Below are positions 7,364 to 9,316 of a DNA stretch of 9,316 nucleotides, piece by piece; position 1 is the first letter of the stretch; every line of letters starts with the position of its first letter. The notes under the pieces are model-generated. The model did no database searches and was not told the origin of the DNA. It worked only from the letters and a program-made list of their open reading frames with translations. The DNA is from JAAYKM01 sp964408155 (GTDB lineage: Bacteria > Desulfobacterota > Syntrophia > Syntrophales > JAAYKM01), in the NCBI GenBank assembly GCA_964408155.1, contig CAYOYJ010000099.1, positions 1 through 9,316 of the forward strand, written 5' to 3'. The translations under genes and the position numbers were made by a program.

Positions 7364-7707
7364 GTTGTTCCCCCCTGTGGTATTTCATGAATGGCAAGCC
7401 AGATGGTCCATTTTCCCAGTGCGGTCCAGTTAACCCGGTGTTTTTTGTGAGGACGGATCAGGATATAGTCACCGGGAACGAGTTTTATCTCTTTCTCCCC
7501 CTTGAACTGTAACCCCGCCGCACCACTCAAGACCAGCACCCATTCCGCGTGGTCCTGGTCGTACCAGAAACCGGGAGGAGAGGCCTGTCCCCGGGAGCAG
7601 ATGCGTTCCACCCGGTAACCCGACCCCCGGAAAAGTTCCGAAAGAGACTCTTCCTCCAACTCATTCGGCAGATCGGAAAAGACATTTAATGGAGGGACAC
7701 TTCCCAT
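7360..7707 (-). CDS. Small cupin-fold protein, first gene of the exporter operon; start lies in the transposon repeat
   Basis: This 115-residue single-domain cupin has the motif region FWYDQDHAEWVLVLSG (47-62), then G..E..L.PGDYILI (about 69-84) and HKKHRVNW (87-94). The histidines and acidic residues could bind a metal ion. Relatives I recall are small cytoplasmic proteins of unknown role that begin near the present NVFSDLP (8-14). The first six or so codons (MGSVPP) here come from the inverted repeat of the neighbouring element: ATG GGA AGT GTC CC is the repeat itself. No good Shine-Dalgarno precedes this ATG, and the transposase stop is one base upstream, so translation may depend on ribosomes ending the transposase. 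The stop overlaps the adaptor start by four bases, which ties the cupin to the exporter. A sensor or small-molecule-binding role is possible but unproven. Confidence 0.82.
   Translation of the reverse strand: MGSVPPLNVFSDLPNELEEESLSELFRGSGYRVERICSRGQASPPGFWYDQDHAEWVLVLSGAAGLQFKGEKEIKLVPGDYILIRPHKKHRVNWTALGKWTIWLAIHEIPQGGTT
7694..7705 (-). repeat. Inner inverted repeat (hairpin) of the transposase element
   Basis: On the minus strand GGGAAGTGTCCC can fold as GGGA/TCCC around AGTG. It follows the transposase stop and contains the G of the cupin ATG plus the following codons. It is an exact inverted copy of 8434-8445. Confidence 0.8.
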
Positions 7708-7708
7708 A

Positions 7709-8386
7709 TTATTTCACGTTCTTATGTCTTTTGGGCCGTCCTGCTTTTCCAGGCAGGAGCCTACGCTGGAGTTTCTCTTCGAGGGTTTTTATAAAATCAA
7801 CATTTCCCAACGGCCGTCCCGTGGAAGTTGCTTTTCGAACTTGCTTTTCCAGAGAGGGGTCGTGTTGCATTAAGTACTCCGTGTAGGCTTCTCTATCCAT
7901 TTTGTCAAGCCACTCATGAACTGATGGAAATTCATTGGATATACCCCACACGTGAGCGCCACAACTTGACCACCTGTACTGTGCGGGGTTCTCAACCAGA
8001 TGCGCTTTGACCGGATTCAATTCAATATAACGGGCGACGGCCCATAGGTATGACTCCGCCTCAATGACAGTCGAGAAAAAACGATTTTGCCAAAGACGGC
8101 CGCTGCGCACATATTTGCGATTTATATACTGCGTATAAATCAGGTTGGTTGTTCCAATGCAGCGGGCAAGGTGCTGTCCTTCTTCAGGAACAACGAGGAG
8201 ATGGACGTGATTGGTCATAAGGCAATATGCCCAGAGGCGAACCCGTGTTTCCTTGCAAAGATTATTCAGTGTTTTAAGATAAAAACCTCGGTCGTTTTCA
8301 TCAAAAAAGACGTCGGCACGGTTGTTTCCCCGTTGGGTGATATGATGCGGATACTGGGCCGCAATGATTCTGGCTATTCTTGGCAT
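7709..8386 (-). CDS. REP-associated tyrosine transposase (RAYT, IS200/Y1 HUH family)
   Basis: This 225-residue protein is a single-strand DNA transposase/endonuclease of the Y1 HUH type. The N-terminal PHHITQRGNNRADVFFDEND (13-32) is typical of the group. The metal-binding His pair is at 60 and 62 (MTNHVHLLV). The nucleophile Tyr is probably Y84 or Y87 in IYTQYINRKY. The downstream GRLWQNRFFSTVIE (96-109) and YIELNPVKAHLVENP (120-134) are standard for RAYTs, and the basic C-terminus (GRPLGNVDF, then GKAGRPKR) is complete, so the gene appears intact. RAYTs are thought to move or maintain REP hairpins; here the matching hairpins flank the gene itself. The start has no clear Shine-Dalgarno and lies only eight bases after a good -10, so the mRNA may be almost leaderless. 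Its stop is one base before the cupin ATG. Confidence 0.93.
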   Translation of the reverse strand: MPRIARIIAAQYPHHITQRGNNRADVFFDENDRGFYLKTLNNLCKETRVRLWAYCLMTNHVHLLVVPEEGQHLARCIGTTNLIYTQYINRKYVRSGRLWQNRFFSTVIEAESYLWAVARYIELNPVKAHLVENPAQYRWSSCGAHVWGISNEFPSVHEWLDKMDREAYTEYLMQHDPSLEKQVRKATSTGRPLGNVDFIKTLEEKLQRRLLPGKAGRPKRHKNVK

Positions 8387-8394
8387 GATGGTGA

Positions 8395-8423
8395 CTTTTA
8401 TCAGGAATAAATAATGACGTCAA
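8395..8423 (-). promoter_or_regulatory. Promoter candidate for the transposase and perhaps the exporter operon
   Basis: On the minus strand TTGACG (8423-8418) is followed after 17 bases by TAAAAG (8400-8395), with TGA directly before it as an extended -10. This is the best sigma-70-like pair I can read upstream of the cluster. It lies inside the element, and I see no terminator between it and the cupin gene. Confidence 0.42.
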
Positions 8424-8432
8424 ATAAAAATA

Positions 8433-8446
8433 GGGGAAGTGTCCCC
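8433..8446 (+). repeat. Outer inverted repeat (hairpin) of the transposase element
   Basis: GGGGAAGTGTCCCC folds as a five-base stem GGGGA/TCCCC around AGTG. Its inner twelve bases are the exact inverted copy of 7694-7705. It lies upstream of the transposase promoter candidate. Confidence 0.8.
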
Positions 8447-8468
8447 TGAATTACTGAATTATGAATTA
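8447..8468 (+). repeat. Three TGAATTA direct repeats beside the element end
   Basis: TGAATTA occurs at 8447-8453, 8455-8461 and 8462-8468, the first touching the outer hairpin. There is no such array at the other end. It may be a recognition or guide sequence for the transposase, or part of the target. Confidence 0.65.
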
Positions 8469-8512
8469 CGTATTCGATTAACCTTGGGACAGCAATGACG
8501 CGCATTCGGCAT

Positions 8513-8518
8513 TATAAT
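8513..8518 (+). promoter_or_regulatory. Possible -10 box for the acyl-CoA dehydrogenase gene
   Basis: A perfect TATAAT stands 120 bases before the ATG. No good -35 lies 16-18 bases upstream; TTGGGA at 8484-8489 is too far away (23 bases). An activator-dependent promoter is possible. Confidence 0.25.
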
Positions 8519-8638
8519 ACGAATGGCCGGCTATTTTCTTGAATTGGTTTGGAAAAGATGGCAACATGACCTGTAAGGGAAAGCTATTTTTTGCGAAAAA
8601 CGGAGACAAAGACATGACATAGATACAGGAGAGTCCTT

Positions 8639-9316
8639 ATGGCATTGAGCGGATTTATGGAGCAGATTTACCAGGGGCGTTTTGATTGGGAGTTGTTTCA
8701 AGTTGCGTTGCCCGCAACCGAATCCGATCGCGTTGCTCGGTTGATCGAAGCCTACCGGGAGCTTGTCAAGGCCTATCCCCCTGCCGTGATTGAGGAAGCC
8801 GGACGGATCCCCCCGGAGATGCTGAAAAAAATGGGCGAGCAGGGCTTTTTCGGTCTGACGGTACCGGAAGCCTACGGGGGGCAAGGGCTTCATCTGGCGG
8901 ATTGCATGCGTGTTGTGGAGACAGTGGCTCCGATCGATCTTTCGGTGGCGCTGGTTTTTCTGGCCCATCTTTTTATCGGTATCAAGGGAATTGAGCTCTA
9001 TGGAACCGAAGACCAGAAACAACGCTACCTGACGCTGGCCGCCTCCGGGAAGATGATCTTTTCCTACGCGTTGACGGAACCCCTGACCGGTTCGGATGCC
9101 CGGCATATCGAAACCCGGGCCGACCTCACGCCGGACGGAAGCTATTATATTCTTAATGGCACCAAAACTTACATCACCAACGCCAACTACGCGGGGGCCT
9201 GACTGTGTTTGCCCAGATTGACCCGGCAAAGCCGGGGCATATGGGCGCCTTTATTGTGGAGACCGCCTGGGAAGGGGTGCAGATCGGGCCGGATATGGCG
9301 AAGATGGGTTTGAAGG
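8639..9316 (+). CDS. Acyl-CoA dehydrogenase, N-terminal part, with a frameshift at a G5 run (cut by right edge)
   Basis: This FAD-dependent enzyme oxidises acyl-CoA to enoyl-CoA. The helical N-terminal domain (about 1-140) contains GFFGLTVPEAYGGQGL (69-84) and YGTEDQKQRYL (121-131). The middle beta-domain has the flavin-contact motif YALTEPLTGSDA (143-154) and LNGTKTYITNA (172-182). AGGAGAG lies about five bases before the ATG. The first frame ends with a TGA at 9200-9202, immediately after ANYAGA. From 9196 the -1 frame continues the family sequence at once: GLTVFAQIDPAKPGH, then FIVE, then MGLK at the edge. One missing G in the five-G run at 9193-9197 explains this. It is either a sequence error or a real mutation; the gene is otherwise normal. 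The window ends before the C-terminal helical domain and catalytic Glu, so the acyl chain type cannot be judged. Confidence 0.88.

Larger units (their letters stand above)
7694..8446 (-). mobile_element. Compact REP-type transposase element (RAYT unit) with inverted hairpin ends
   Basis: The unit is about 753 bases: one transposase gene bounded by the same short sequence in opposite orientation. Left end GGGACACTTCCC (7694-7705) is the exact reverse complement of GGGAAGTGTCCC (8434-8445). Extended toward the inside, 16 of 17 bases match. The left repeat begins within three bases of the transposase stop. I see no target duplication, which fits IS200/REP-type HUH chemistry. The exact boundaries are inferred from the repeats, so they may be off by some bases. 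Confidence 0.7.

Noticed and set aside
8531..9229. Long minus-strand open frame (232 codons) opposite the acyl-CoA dehydrogenase
   Set aside because: It has no recognisable domain and lies wholly antisense to a clear acyl-CoA dehydrogenase sequence; its openness follows from the codon pattern of the plus strand.
1..9316. CRISPR array, tRNA, rRNA or integron attachment sites
   Set aside because: I saw no regularly spaced repeats, cloverleaf-like sequences or conserved rRNA segments by eye.

Overview
The window looks like a piece of a moderately GC-rich Gram-negative chromosome. Inner-membrane adaptor proteins of tripartite exporters, an acyl-CoA dehydrogenase and a REP-associated (IS200-like, HUH) transposase are all present. 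This mix would suit an anaerobic, fatty-acid-metabolising deltaproteobacterium (Desulfobacterota, for example the Syntrophia group). That placement is inference from gene content only; no rRNA, tRNA or other taxonomic marker is present.

Layout, left to right. (1) Positions 1-363, minus strand: the N-terminal 121 residues of an EmrA/HlyD-type membrane fusion protein. It starts at a TTG codon and runs off the left edge. (2) 570-1919, minus: a complete MgtE-type Mg2+ channel/transporter. (3) 1920-2236: a 317-base spacer with no certain gene. It holds a start-less, coding-like minus-strand stretch beside mgtE and overlapping short hairpins in the leader of the next gene. (4) 2237-2977, plus: a 246-residue protein with a four-cysteine zinc motif at the N-terminus and a DnaJ-type J domain at the C-terminus. 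(5) 3147-7707, minus: a tightly coupled five-gene cluster. In transcription order it encodes a small cupin, a periplasmic adaptor (MFP), a MacB/LolD-type ATPase, and two different FtsX-type permeases. Every junction overlaps (4, 1, 26 and 1 nt), so this is one exporter operon. (6) 7694-8446: a compact transposase element lying immediately upstream of that operon. It is bounded by near-identical inverted hairpin sequences, with three TGAATTA repeats beside its outer end. (7) 8639 to the right edge, plus: an acyl-CoA dehydrogenase whose frame breaks at a run of five G.

How the parts work together. The ATPase, two permeases and adaptor should form a MacAB-like or Lol-like exporter; no outer-membrane channel lies in the window, so it would have to be supplied from elsewhere. 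The most interesting feature is the junction between element and operon. The inverted repeat at the end of the transposase element contains the ATG of the cupin gene. The transposase stop codon lies one base before that ATG, and the only convincing promoter I can read for the cluster lies inside the element upstream of the transposase. The insertion therefore seems to have given the exporter operon a new start codon and perhaps a new promoter. I saw no CRISPR array, RNA gene or clear defence system.
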